Shown one piece after another: positions 41,295 through 49,821 of a stretch of 64,000 nt of DNA (position 1 is its first letter; each line of letters begins with the position of its first letter). The DNA comes from Myxococcales bacterium 68-20 (GTDB lineage Bacteria > Myxococcota_A > Polyangia > Polyangiales > Polyangiaceae), in NCBI GenBank assembly GCA_001899635.1, contig MKVQ01000030.1, forward strand, positions 258,986 through 322,985. The letters run 5' to 3'. The notes beneath the pieces are model-generated. The model ran no database searches and had not been told where the DNA came from. It saw only the letters and a list, made by a program, of their open reading frames with translations. The position numbers and the translations under genes were made by a program.

Positions 41295-43625
41295 GTGGCC
41301 AGGCTTCACGTCATCGGCGTCCGCCATCACAGCCCAGCATGTGCCCGACTCGTCGCGCACGTGATCCGGAAGGTGCGCCCTCGCTTCGTCCTGGTCGAGG
41401 GCCCGAGCGACATGAACGGACGCATCGACGAGCTCGTCCTCGGGCACGAGCTCCCGATCGCGATCTTCAGCTACGCCCACGGCCCGGGGATCCACCGCGC
41501 GAGCTGGGCGCCTTTCTGCGGGTACTCGCCGGAGTGGATCGCGGTCGCCGCGGCGCGCGAGGTGCAAGCCGAAGCGCTCTTCATCGATCTACCGGCTTGG
41601 GATGACGCCTTCCTCGACGTCGAGAACCGCTACTCCGATCGCCACACTCGCGCGAGCCTCCGCATGCAGGCGCTCTGCAGCCGGATGGGGATCGAGGACA
41701 CGGACGCGCTGTGGGACCACCTCTTCGAGCAGCCGCTCCCGCTCCCCGAGCTGCAAGAGCGCCTCGCGACCTACTTCCGTGAGCTCCGCGATGGCGACGA
41801 GACGCTCGCACGCGACGTCACCCGCGAGGCGTACATGTCTCGGTGGATCGCGTGGGCGATGCGCGAGGCCGGTGACGGCGACGTCGTCGTCGTGTGCGGG
41901 GGTTACCATGCGCCCGTCCTCGAAGAGGCGCATCGTTCGCTCACGGAGACGAGCGCGCCTTCGGTCCCGGAGCTGGCCGACTCCCTTCCGGCAGCGCAAG
42001 CGAGCGTACGGACGGGGAGCTACCTCGTGCCGTACTCGTTCCGCCGCCTCGACTCGTTCGTCGGCTACGAATCCGGGATGCCCTCGCCCGACTTCTACCA
42101 GCGAGTCTGGGAGGACGGCCCCGACGTCGCGGGCGAGCAGATGCTCTTCACGGCGATCGAGCACCTCCGCAAGAAGAAGCAGCGCGTCTCCCCCGCCGAC
42201 GCGATCGCCGCCATGACGCTCGCGCGCGGTCTCCAGACGCTGCGGGGACACGAAGCGCTCGCCCGAGTCGACGTGCTCGACGGCCTCGCCGCCGCGGTGG
42301 TGAAAGACGCGCTTGATGCGCCGCTTCCCTGGAGCCGACGCGGCGTGCTCCTGCCCGGCACCGATCCGATGCTCGTCGAGATCGTGGCCGCGTTCTCCGG
42401 CGACCGGACCGGCAGGCTCGCGGAGGGCACCCCGCTGCCGCCGCTCGTCGCCGATGCATTCGACGAGCTCGCCCGCGTGGGCGTCGATCTCCAGCGCACG
42501 GCGCGCACTGTGAACGATGTCGTGCTCACCGAGCCGGCCGGGCTCGCGCGGAGCCGCGTCCTCCACCGCCTCCGGGTACTGCGCGTGCCGGGCATCGTCC
42601 TCACGCGGGAGCCGTCGTTCGATCGCGATCGCACCGCGCTCACCGAGGGCTGGACCGTCACCCGCACCCTCGAACAAGAGCCGGCCCTCATCGAGGCCGC
42701 CGCGTACGGGGCGACACTCGAGTCCGCCGCCGCAGCTCGTCTCGAGGATTCCGTGGCGACGGCCCGCGGCATGTCGAGTCTTGCGAAGCACCTGCGCGAG
42801 GCGGCGCTCGTCGGAATCGGCTCGCTCGCAACTCGACTCGCGAGCGACGCACGCCGCGCCGCCGGGCTCGAGCCCTCGTTCGCCGAGCTCGGTGACGGGC
42901 TGGCGGTCCTCGTCGCGCTCCACGAGCACGACGTCCTCTTCGGAGCGAAGGACGCTCCGCTGATCGGCGAGGCGATCGCCGCTGCCTTCGATCGCGGCCT
43001 GTGGCTGTTCGAGGGGATCGAGGGCGCGGCGGGCGAGCCCGACGTGAAGGGCGCGCTCGCGCTGCGCGACGCGCTGAAGCGAGCAGGGCAGAAGCTCGGG
43101 CTCGACGGTGCACGCGCCGAGGCCGTCATGCAACGACGCGCCTCGGACGCATCCGCTCCTCCCGCCGTGCGCGGCGCTGCGTTCGGTTTCATGTGGTCGG
43201 TCGCCGGCGATGTCGACGAGGCCATGGCCGCGCGCGCGGTGAAGAGCGCGGGACGGCCGGACACGCTCGGCGACTTCCTCGCCGGTCTCTTCGCGCTCGC
43301 GCGGGAGGAGGTCCTCCGCGCGCCGGGGCTCCTCACCGTCGTCGACGGGCTCGTCTCGCCGATGACCCGCGAGGACTTCCTCGTCGCGATCCCGGCCCTC
43401 CGGATGGCGTTCGCGTGGTTCCCGCCGCGCGAGCGCGAGGAGATCGCGCGCCAGGTGCTCGAGCTCCACGGAGGCGAGCCGACCGGTGCCGGGCGCTTCG
43501 TGAAGCTCGACGTGAGCGCGGACGTCACGATGTCCGGCATGCACCTCGACGCGATGGTCGACGCCCTCGCGCAGCGATTCGGGCTCGGCGACGTCACGAC
43601 CGATGACGAGGAGAAGAGCGCGTGA
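41295..43625 (+). CDS. DUF5682 family protein
   Basis: 776 aa from a GTG at 41295 with AGGAGGAA directly upstream. The N-terminal ~250 residues have the family's 'LHVIGVRHHSPACARLV', 'VLVEGPSDMN' and 'VVVVCGGYHAPVLEE' blocks. Together these resemble the Glu/His pattern of TraB/ChaN/Ere-like hydrolase folds, but that is only my impression. The remainder is helical and Ala/Leu-rich. No signal peptide or membrane helix, so cytosolic. The family is consistently found beside MoxR, VWA and SWIM proteins; function has not been established to my knowledge. It overlaps the VWA gene by 4 bases (GTGA). Confidence 0.88.
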   Translation: MARLHVIGVRHHSPACARLVAHVIRKVRPRFVLVEGPSDMNGRIDELVLGHELPIAIFSYAHGPGIHRASWAPFCGYSPEWIAVAAAREVQAEALFIDLPAWDDAFLDVENRYSDRHTRASLRMQALCSRMGIEDTDALWDHLFEQPLPLPELQERLATYFRELRDGDETLARDVTREAYMSRWIAWAMREAGDGDVVVVCGGYHAPVLEEAHRSLTETSAPSVPELADSLPAAQASVRTGSYLVPYSFRRLDSFVGYESGMPSPDFYQRVWEDGPDVAGEQMLFTAIEHLRKKKQRVSPADAIAAMTLARGLQTLRGHEALARVDVLDGLAAAVVKDALDAPLPWSRRGVLLPGTDPMLVEIVAAFSGDRTGRLAEGTPLPPLVADAFDELARVGVDLQRTARTVNDVVLTEPAGLARSRVLHRLRVLRVPGIVLTREPSFDRDRTALTEGWTVTRTLEQEPALIEAAAYGATLESAAAARLEDSVATARGMSSLAKHLREAALVGIGSLATRLASDARRAAGLEPSFAELGDGLAVLVALHEHDVLFGAKDAPLIGEAIAAAFDRGLWLFEGIEGAAGEPDVKGALALRDALKRAGQKLGLDGARAEAVMQRRASDASAPPAVRGAAFGFMWSVAGDVDEAMAARAVKSAGRPDTLGDFLAGLFALAREEVLRAPGLLTVVDGLVSPMTREDFLVAIPALRMAFAWFPPREREEIARQVLELHGGEPTGAGRFVKLDVSADVTMSGMHLDAMVDALAQRFGLGDVTTDDEEKSA

Positions 43626-44755
43626 GCACCAACGACGAGGCGCTCGCGCGGTGGAGGCTGATGCTCGGGAGCTCGGCGTGCGGCGGCTTCGGCGCCGAAG
43701 GCAAGCTCGATGCGGACGCGGCCGCTGCGGACGCCGCGCTCGGCTGGCTCTACGACCGGGACGCGGCATTGAAAGACCGCGACGTGCGCCAGCGTACCGG
43801 TGGGCTCGGCGACTCTCAGCTCACCGTCCCCGCCTGGCTCGACGAGATCCATCGACTCTTCCCGAAGGAGACGGTCGAACGCCTCGAGCGAGACGCGGTC
43901 GAGAAGTACGAGATCCACGACGTCGTGACGAACCCCGACGTCCTCGCCCGCGTCGAGCCGAACGAGACGCTCCTCAAAGCGGTGCTGCGCACGAAGCACC
44001 TGATGAACCCCGAGGTCCTCGCGCTCGCGCGAGACCTGGTCGCGAAGGTGGTGCGGAAGCTGATCGAGAAGCTCGCCCGGACCGTCCGGACCAGCATGTC
44101 CGGAGCACGGCAGCGGCGCCGCTCCACCTTCAAGCTGGCGCGCAACTTCGACGCGAAGCTCACGGTCCGGTCGAACCTCGGGCGATGGGACCGCACCAAG
44201 AAGCAGCTCGCGATCGAGAAGCCGATCTTCTTCTCGCGCTCCCGGCGAAGCTGCGACAACTGGCAGATCATCCTGCTCGTCGACGAGAGCGCCAGCATGC
44301 TGGGCTCGGTCATCCATGCGGCGGTGACGGCGGCGTGCCTCTGGGGGCTCCCCGGAGTGAAGACCCATCTCTGCATCTTCGACACGGAGGTCGTCGACCT
44401 GACCGCGCAGGTCACCGATCCGGCCCTTGTCTTGATGAAGGTGCAGCTCGGGGGCGGCACCGACATCGGCAAGGCCGTCGCCTACGGCGCAGGCCTCGTC
44501 GAGTCCCCGCGCCGCTCGATCGTCGTCCTCGTCACGGACTTCTTCGAAGGCGCGAGCACCGAGCTCCTCGTCCAGCGGGTCAAGGCGCTGTGCGACTCAG
44601 GCGCGATCGTGCTCGGGCTCGCGGCGCTCGACGAGCAGGCGAACCCGGCCTACGACCGGGACACCGCGCAGCGCCTCGTTCAGGTGGGCGCGCACGTCGG
44701 TGCGATGACGCCCGGCGAGCTCGTGGGTTTCATCGCCGAGAAGGTGCGCGCGTGA
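43622..44755 (+). CDS. VWA-domain protein, MoxR partner
   Basis: 377 aa, GTG start overlapping the DUF5682 stop. The N-terminal half is helical and basic ('KVVRKLIEKLARTVRTSMSGARQRRR'). The C-terminal VWA domain (about 210-375) has an intact MIDAS: DESAS in 'IILLVDESASMLG', Thr in 'GGGTDIGKAV' and Asp in 'VLVTDFFEG'. It should bind Mg2+ and a partner's acidic side chain, and is the likely substrate or co-factor of the MoxR ATPase. The stop overlaps the SWIM gene start (GTGA). Confidence 0.93.
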   Translation: MSTNDEALARWRLMLGSSACGGFGAEGKLDADAAAADAALGWLYDRDAALKDRDVRQRTGGLGDSQLTVPAWLDEIHRLFPKETVERLERDAVEKYEIHDVVTNPDVLARVEPNETLLKAVLRTKHLMNPEVLALARDLVAKVVRKLIEKLARTVRTSMSGARQRRRSTFKLARNFDAKLTVRSNLGRWDRTKKQLAIEKPIFFSRSRRSCDNWQIILLVDESASMLGSVIHAAVTAACLWGLPGVKTHLCIFDTEVVDLTAQVTDPALVLMKVQLGGGTDIGKAVAYGAGLVESPRRSIVVLVTDFFEGASTELLVQRVKALCDSGAIVLGLAALDEQANPAYDRDTAQRLVQVGAHVGAMTPGELVGFIAEKVRA

Positions 44756-46758
44756 GCCGCGCCGATCTCCTCGCCCTTACACCGGCGAGCGTCGCGGCGC
44801 TCGCAAACCTCGGACTCGTGAAGCGCGCTCAGCGCGAGATCGAGTCGGGCAAGGGGCCCGAGCTCGACGAGGACGACGCCGGCGTCGTGACGGGGCGGTT
44901 CGAGGATGGCGTCGTCACCAAGCTCCCGCCGGGAGTCCTCCTCCGCGATGCGCCGTGCACATGTGGATCGACCGCGGTGTGCCGCCACCGGGTCGCGATC
45001 GTGCTCGCCTACCCGGCATGGCATGCGGGGCCGGGAGCGAAGCGTGAGCCGGCACCAGCTCCGCCGGTCGAAGCATGGTCGCCTTCGTGCTTCACCGACG
45101 AGCAGCTCACCGCGCTCGTCGGCAAGCGGGTGATGACGCGCGCGCAGACGATCCTCCGCGCGGGAACCGTCGTCGAGCTGGAGGGCGGCGCCGCTCCCGT
45201 GGCGAGGCTCCCGACATGCGCGGTGCGCTTCCACGTGCCGCGAGACCTCGGCTATGCGCGGTGCGATTGTCAGGCCGCGCTCGCCTGCGAGCACGTCGTC
45301 GTCGCAGCGTGGGCGTTCAGACAGGCGGACGCCGCCGGCACACCTGCGCCGTGCACGATCGAGCTCGGGGCGAAGCCCGCGGGCACGACGGCGGGACGCG
45401 ATGCGCCGCTCGACGAGGCGCTTCGACTCGCGGAGCACGTCATCGTCGAAGGGGTCGCGCATCTCGGCGACGCCGACAAGCAGCGCTTCGCGGGCGCGCG
45501 GGCGTCGCTGTCGAAGGCGGGCTTGCTCTGGCCGGGCACGCTCGTCGATGACCTCGAGATCGCGCTCGAGGCGTACCGCGCCCGGAGCGCCCGCTATCGA
45601 ACCAGCGAGGTCGTCTCGCTCCTCGCGAGCCTCGAGGCACGCGCCCGCGCGGCGAAGAGCGGCGCTGCGTTGCCGAGCCGCTTCGTGCTCGGCAGCGACG
45701 AGGCGCGCGAGACATTGCTCGATCACGTTCGGCTGATGTCGCTCGGCGCACGGATCGAGGCCGACGGGGACCGACGAGAGGCGAGCGTGTACCTCGCCGA
45801 TCCCGACTCGGGCGTCGTTCTCGTCGCCTCGCGCGCATTTCCGCCGCCGGCGAGCGACGGCGAGCCCGAGGAGGGCCCCGCCCTCGCGCGCCGCGCGCTC
45901 ACCGGGCGCGTGACGCTCGGCGCGCTCGCGCGCGGGCAGCTCGTCACGCGGACAGCGAAGCGGCACGCGAACCACACGCTGACGCTCGGGACCACGCGTA
46001 CCGCCCAGACATCGGTCGCTCCGTCATCCGGTGATTGGGATTGTCTCCCGGCGAACCTCCTCGTGAGGGATCTCGACGCGCTCGCAGAGGACCTCCGGTC
46101 GCGACCGCCGCGGCTCCTCCGCCCGCGCACGCTCGCCGCGCAGATGAAGGTGCTGGCGCTCCCTCCCGAAGGCGCGGTGCTCGAAGTCGCGTACCGTCCG
46201 GGCGATCAAGAGCTCATCGCCGTCCTCGGCCTGACGGATCCGACGACGGGCAACACAGGTCGGATCCATCTCGTCCGACGGCACTCGCGGACCGGGCCCT
46301 CGGCGCTCGATGCGATCGCGAAGGCGCTGCAGTCGACCACGCCCGCGCCGCGCTTCGTCGCCGGTGACGTGCGGTTCGGACCGCGAGGGCTCGAGATCGA
46401 TCCGACGGCGATCGTGACCGATCGCGTGATCGTCCCGGACCTCGAGACCGAGCCGCCGATGGTGGAGAGCCTGCCGCTCCTCGCGCCGCGGAAAGAGCCG
46501 CCGTTCCACGCCGCCATCGCCCTCGCGGCGACGCTGCTGGAGGAGGCGCTTCACGACGGGCTCGCACACCTGCGTGTAGGATTCATCGATCGTGCGCTGC
46601 ACGCCGCCGGCGTCCTGGGCGCAGTCGGGCTCGGCGGAGCGCAGCGTCGCGTCCTCGCCCTGCGCGAGGCGGTGAGCTCGGGCAACGCCGACGCTGCCCG
46701 TATTTGGCTCGACGCGGCCGTACGTCTCGAGCTGACGCGCGACACGGCGTTCGCCTGA
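44752..46758 (+). CDS. SWIM zinc-finger protein (last gene of the MoxR operon)
   Basis: 668 aa, GTG start overlapping the VWA stop. Two SWIM-type zinc motifs (CxCxnCxH) are visible: 'CTCGSTAVCRH' at about residue 68 and 'CDCQAALACEH' at about 171. SWIM fingers bind DNA or protein. The rest is a long helical/beta region without a recognisable catalytic motif; 'ALPPEGAVLEVAYRPGDQELIAVLG' recurs in the family. With the three genes before it, this makes a four-gene unit with three 4-base-class overlaps or tight spacings, implying one protein machine. Confidence 0.88.
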   Translation: MSRADLLALTPASVAALANLGLVKRAQREIESGKGPELDEDDAGVVTGRFEDGVVTKLPPGVLLRDAPCTCGSTAVCRHRVAIVLAYPAWHAGPGAKREPAPAPPVEAWSPSCFTDEQLTALVGKRVMTRAQTILRAGTVVELEGGAAPVARLPTCAVRFHVPRDLGYARCDCQAALACEHVVVAAWAFRQADAAGTPAPCTIELGAKPAGTTAGRDAPLDEALRLAEHVIVEGVAHLGDADKQRFAGARASLSKAGLLWPGTLVDDLEIALEAYRARSARYRTSEVVSLLASLEARARAAKSGAALPSRFVLGSDEARETLLDHVRLMSLGARIEADGDRREASVYLADPDSGVVLVASRAFPPPASDGEPEEGPALARRALTGRVTLGALARGQLVTRTAKRHANHTLTLGTTRTAQTSVAPSSGDWDCLPANLLVRDLDALAEDLRSRPPRLLRPRTLAAQMKVLALPPEGAVLEVAYRPGDQELIAVLGLTDPTTGNTGRIHLVRRHSRTGPSALDAIAKALQSTTPAPRFVAGDVRFGPRGLEIDPTAIVTDRVIVPDLETEPPMVESLPLLAPRKEPPFHAAIALAATLLEEALHDGLAHLRVGFIDRALHAAGVLGAVGLGGAQRRVLALREAVSSGNADAARIWLDAAVRLELTRDTAFA

Positions 46759-46934
46759 GGCTCGCCCGACGCGTACGCGCTGCCGTTCTGAGCCGCGTCG
46801 TCCACCAGCATGTGTCGGTGGTGAACGTGCGATCACCCGTCATCTTGACCGCGGTACCCCCAGCCATCAGAAAGAGCACGGCTCGATCCGTGACACTCGA
46901 CGGATTGGGTGACGAACAAGAAGGGGGCCGCTCG

Positions 46935-47294
46935 GTGGTTCGAGTCCTACTCAGCAGGTGCAGTGCCCCGAGCGCGCTCCTCGCGGCAGCACTGCTCGTC
47001 GTCGTATTCCTCTTCGTCGGATGCTCGGGCTCCGTCACGAGCGTCCGCCACGCCGGAGAAGTGAAGGCCAGCGCCACCGTCGCGTTCGAGCACGCGATCA
47101 CTGCGAGCTACCCCCGAGGCAAAGCCCTCCCCTATCTCGCCGAATGTGCCTTCGACCAGAGAGACTTCGGCGCCGTTCGGGAACTGCTCTCGAAGCTCGG
47201 CGCCTCGCCGCACGACAGCGCGACTCTCCGATCGATCTTCGACCTCCGGGTCGGGGGCGAGCCGGAGCGAGCGCCCGCCACCGGACGCCGCTGA
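46935..47294 (+). CDS. small lipoprotein upstream of pelF
   Basis: 119 aa from a GTG at 46935 after GAAGGGGG-like sequence; start uncertain, with another GTG at 46890. Hydrophobic segment 'ALLAAALLVVVFLFVGC' ends in a lipobox Cys at about residue 30. The mature part has one helix-turn-helix repeat of TPR type ('GKALPYLAECAFDQRDFGAVRELLSKLG'). It occupies the position pelE has in pel loci (PelE is also TPR-bearing), but similarity is too weak to name it. It ends 19 bases before pelF. Confidence 0.6.
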   Translation: MVRVLLSRCSAPSALLAAALLVVVFLFVGCSGSVTSVRHAGEVKASATVAFEHAITASYPRGKALPYLAECAFDQRDFGAVRELLSKLGASPHDSATLRSIFDLRVGGEPERAPATGRR

Positions 47295-47313
47295 TGGTCT
47301 CGGAGCGCATGTC

Positions 47314-48858
47314 ATGAGTCGCTTCGGCGGGCCGACCCTGAAGGCAGGAGAATCCACCGACATCACGCTGCTGCTCGAGGGGACATACCCGTTCGTGAGC
47401 GGCGGAGCGTCGAGCTGGGTGCATCAGGTCGTGAGCGGGCTTCCGGACATTCGCTTCGCGCTCGTGTTCATCGGCGGAAATCCGGAGAGCTACGAGCGCA
47501 TTCGCTACGAGCTGCCGAACAACGTCGTCCACCTCGAGGAGCACTTCCTGGGAGAGGTGCCACGGTTCCAGCGCCTCGCCGCCAACGTCGGCAATCGCGA
47601 CTTCTACCAGGTAACCGGCGAGCTCCACGACGCCTTCGCGTCCGCAGGCGACGCTCGCGAGCGCCTCGACCGCATGCTCGATCGTGTCGTCAGGATGCTC
47701 CTCGAAGACCCCGCAGGGCACGAGCACGACTTCCTCTCGAGCGAGTCGTCGTGGGCACAGATCTGCGAGCGTTTCGAGCGATCGGCGTCGCCCCGCAGCT
47801 TCCTCGAGTACTTCGGGACGGTGCGCTCGATGCACGCGCCGCTCTTCAAGATGGCGCGCGTCGCGGCACACCTCCCGCGCTCGCGCGCGTTTCATGTCGT
47901 GTCCACCGGCTTCGGTGGCTTCCTCGCAGCCCTCGCGCAGAAGAAGCAACAACGGCCGCTGATCCTGACGGAGCACGGGAGCTACTCGGCGGAGCGAGGC
48001 CTCGAGCTGCTCCAGGCGACGTGGATCCGCGACGACGACTCCGAGCAGGCCGCAGCGGACGACGCCCATGCCGTCGGCTTCTCCAGACAGATGTGGATCC
48101 GATTCTTCGAGGTCTTGGCCCGGATCTCGTACGCAGCCGCGACGCCGATCATCGCGCTGTACGAGGGGAATCGACAGCGGCAGATCCGCGATGGCGCAGA
48201 CCCGGGGCGCGCCCGCATCGTTCCGAACGGGATCGATCTCGCCCGCTTCGCGGCAGTCCGCGAGAAGAGGCCGCGCGAGATCCCTCGTGTCCTCGGGCTC
48301 ATCGGCCGGGTCGTTCCGACCAAGGACATCAAGACCTTCATCCGAGCGATGCGGGTCGTCGTCTCGGAGCTGCCGGATGCGGAGGGCTGGATCGTCGGTC
48401 CCGAGGACGAGAACCAGAGCTACGCCGAGGAGTGTCATCACCTCGTCCGGAGCCTGGGGCTCGAGAAGGTGGTCAGGTTCCTCGGCTTCCAGAACGTGAC
48501 CGAGATCCTCCCGCACCTCGGGCTAAACGTCCTCACGTCGATCAGCGAGGCGCAGCCGCTCGTCGTGCTCGAAGGGTTCGCCGCCGGAGTGCCGTGCCTC
48601 TCCACCGACGTGGGATGCGTCCGCGAGCTCGTCTACGGCGCGGATCCCGACGACCGCGCGCACGGCGCGGCCGGGGCGGTCGTGAACATCGCCAACCCCG
48701 AGGCGACGGCTCGCGCCGCGCTGGAGCTCCTCGCCGATCCGCAGCGCTGGCACGCCGCGCAGGCGGCCGGGATCGCGCGTGTCGAGAGCCTCTACACTCA
48801 GGAGCTCATGCTCGCCCGCTACCGCACCATCTACGAGACGGCGCTGGCGCAAGCCTGA
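47314..48858 (+). CDS. pelF: PelF-type GT4 glycosyltransferase
   Basis: 514 aa. The N-terminal half has the PelF/DUF3492 signatures: 'ITLLLEGTYPFVSGGASSWVHQVV', 'FALVFIGGNPE', 'LTEHGSYSAERGLELLQATWI'. The C-terminal GT4 half has 'IVPNGIDLARF', 'LIGRVVPTKDIKTFIRAM', 'RFLGFQNVTEILPHLGLNVLTSISEAQPLVVLEGFAAGVPCLSTDVG' (the EX7E region). In Pel synthesis PelF polymerises amino-sugar units in the cytoplasm from a UDP-sugar. The rest of the locus is absent except for a truncated pelG immediately after it, so its present role is unclear. Confidence 0.9.
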   Translation: MSRFGGPTLKAGESTDITLLLEGTYPFVSGGASSWVHQVVSGLPDIRFALVFIGGNPESYERIRYELPNNVVHLEEHFLGEVPRFQRLAANVGNRDFYQVTGELHDAFASAGDARERLDRMLDRVVRMLLEDPAGHEHDFLSSESSWAQICERFERSASPRSFLEYFGTVRSMHAPLFKMARVAAHLPRSRAFHVVSTGFGGFLAALAQKKQQRPLILTEHGSYSAERGLELLQATWIRDDDSEQAAADDAHAVGFSRQMWIRFFEVLARISYAAATPIIALYEGNRQRQIRDGADPGRARIVPNGIDLARFAAVREKRPREIPRVLGLIGRVVPTKDIKTFIRAMRVVVSELPDAEGWIVGPEDENQSYAEECHHLVRSLGLEKVVRFLGFQNVTEILPHLGLNVLTSISEAQPLVVLEGFAAGVPCLSTDVGCVRELVYGADPDDRAHGAAGAVVNIANPEATARAALELLADPQRWHAAQAAGIARVESLYTQELMLARYRTIYETALAQA

Positions 48859-48872
48859 GGGGAAGACGCGTC

Positions 48873-48959
48873 TTGGTAGGGATCGGCTTCGAGCTCAGGC
48901 AAATCCTCCGCGACGCGTGGGTCGCGCCCGGCGAGGCTCCACCTACTGCAAGCGGATGA
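48873..48959 (+). pseudogene. pelG: 5' remnant of pelG (28 codons)
   Basis: Fourteen bases after pelF, a TTG with GAGGGGA upstream opens 'VGIGFELRQILRD...', the characteristic N-terminus of PelG ('AGIGFELRK-LL'). The frame stops after 28 codons, and the ~450-residue membrane protein that should follow is missing. The 3' end overlaps the convergent DUF434 gene by 17 bases. Position (pelF then pelG) and motif agree, so this looks like a deletion relic. A chance match over ten residues is the alternative. Confidence 0.7.
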
Positions 48960-49641
48960 TCTTCGCGCGCGGAATGACCTCGACGACGCGGCCGACGAGG
49001 TTGAACCACGCCGCACAGGCGTCGAGCGTATCGGCGTCGCCGGTGACGATCTGCCTCTCCTTGCGCAGCGCCCGGCGCGCGTCGGGGACGCCGGCGACTT
49101 CGACCTTCGCCTTGTGCACCTTCGCTCGTGCCTCGATCCTCGCGGCGAGCTCCGACGCGCCCGGAGCGCGCTCGTCGACGACGAACTTCAGGAGGGATGG
49201 CCGGAGCACCTTCGCGACCCCGAGCAAGCGGTCGAGCGCATCGTCCGCCGCGCTGCCGAGGGCATACGCCGCGCGATCGACGCCGAACGCGCGAACGGTG
49301 CCATCGAGGGTCTGGAGGACCGGACGCCCGCCGAGCGCCGCCTCGATCGTCGCAACCGCGTCGATCGCATCGATTGCGAGGGGACGTCGGGCGACGTCCT
49401 CGGCCTCCAGCTCGCGCGCGGCACGGCGCCGGTACTGCGGCTCGGAGCACGTCCCCCGTGCGAGGGCGGCTCGGTGTTCGTCGGAGAGTGAATGATGCTC
49501 CGCGACCAGGTTGCCGACAGCCTCGAGCGCGTAGCCGCGCCCGGTGAGCCACGCGACCTCCTCAGCGGCGAGGCGCAGCCGCTCGATCGCGGCGTCATCG
49601 AAGGTCGTAGGGTCCGTGTTCGAGGCTCGATCGTCCGGCAC
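48943..49641 (-). CDS. DUF434-family protein
   Basis: 232 aa from a GTG at 49641 (PDDRASN), the most plausible start before the conserved region. The N-terminal ~60 residues ('AIERLRLAAEEVAWLTGRGYALEAVGNLVAEHHSLSDEHRAALARGTC') match DUF434. The remainder ('PLAIDAIDAVATIEAALGGRPVLQTLDGTVRAFG', 'LKFVVDERAPGASELAARIE', 'VVTGDADTLDACAAWFNLVGRVVE') reads like the paired DUF5616/PIN-like nuclease fold, with Asp residues at strand ends (DGT, VDE, DAD). Function not known; nuclease activity is a guess. Confidence 0.8.
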   Translation of the reverse strand: MPDDRASNTDPTTFDDAAIERLRLAAEEVAWLTGRGYALEAVGNLVAEHHSLSDEHRAALARGTCSEPQYRRRAARELEAEDVARRPLAIDAIDAVATIEAALGGRPVLQTLDGTVRAFGVDRAAYALGSAADDALDRLLGVAKVLRPSLLKFVVDERAPGASELAARIEARAKVHKAKVEVAGVPDARRALRKERQIVTGDADTLDACAAWFNLVGRVVEVIPRAKIIRLQ

Positions 49642-49821
49642 GAGCGCGGAGTATACCCGCCGCGCTCGCCGTCCACGCGTGCATCTCGCCGTCGTCGAGC
49701 CGTTCGACGAGCTCGGCAAGCGTGACGTCGAGCGGAAGCTCTACGCCAGTGGCGGAGACTGCGCGGGCGCTGCCGGCACACACGTCCTAGGCGGCGTTGC
49801 TGGTCAGGGTATGCTCGAGAA

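Noticed and set aside
41589-44368. Long minus-strand frames (726 and 757 codons) opposite DUF5682 and VWA genes
   Set aside because: These are antisense shadows; the plus-strand genes have overlaps and motifs typical of an operon.
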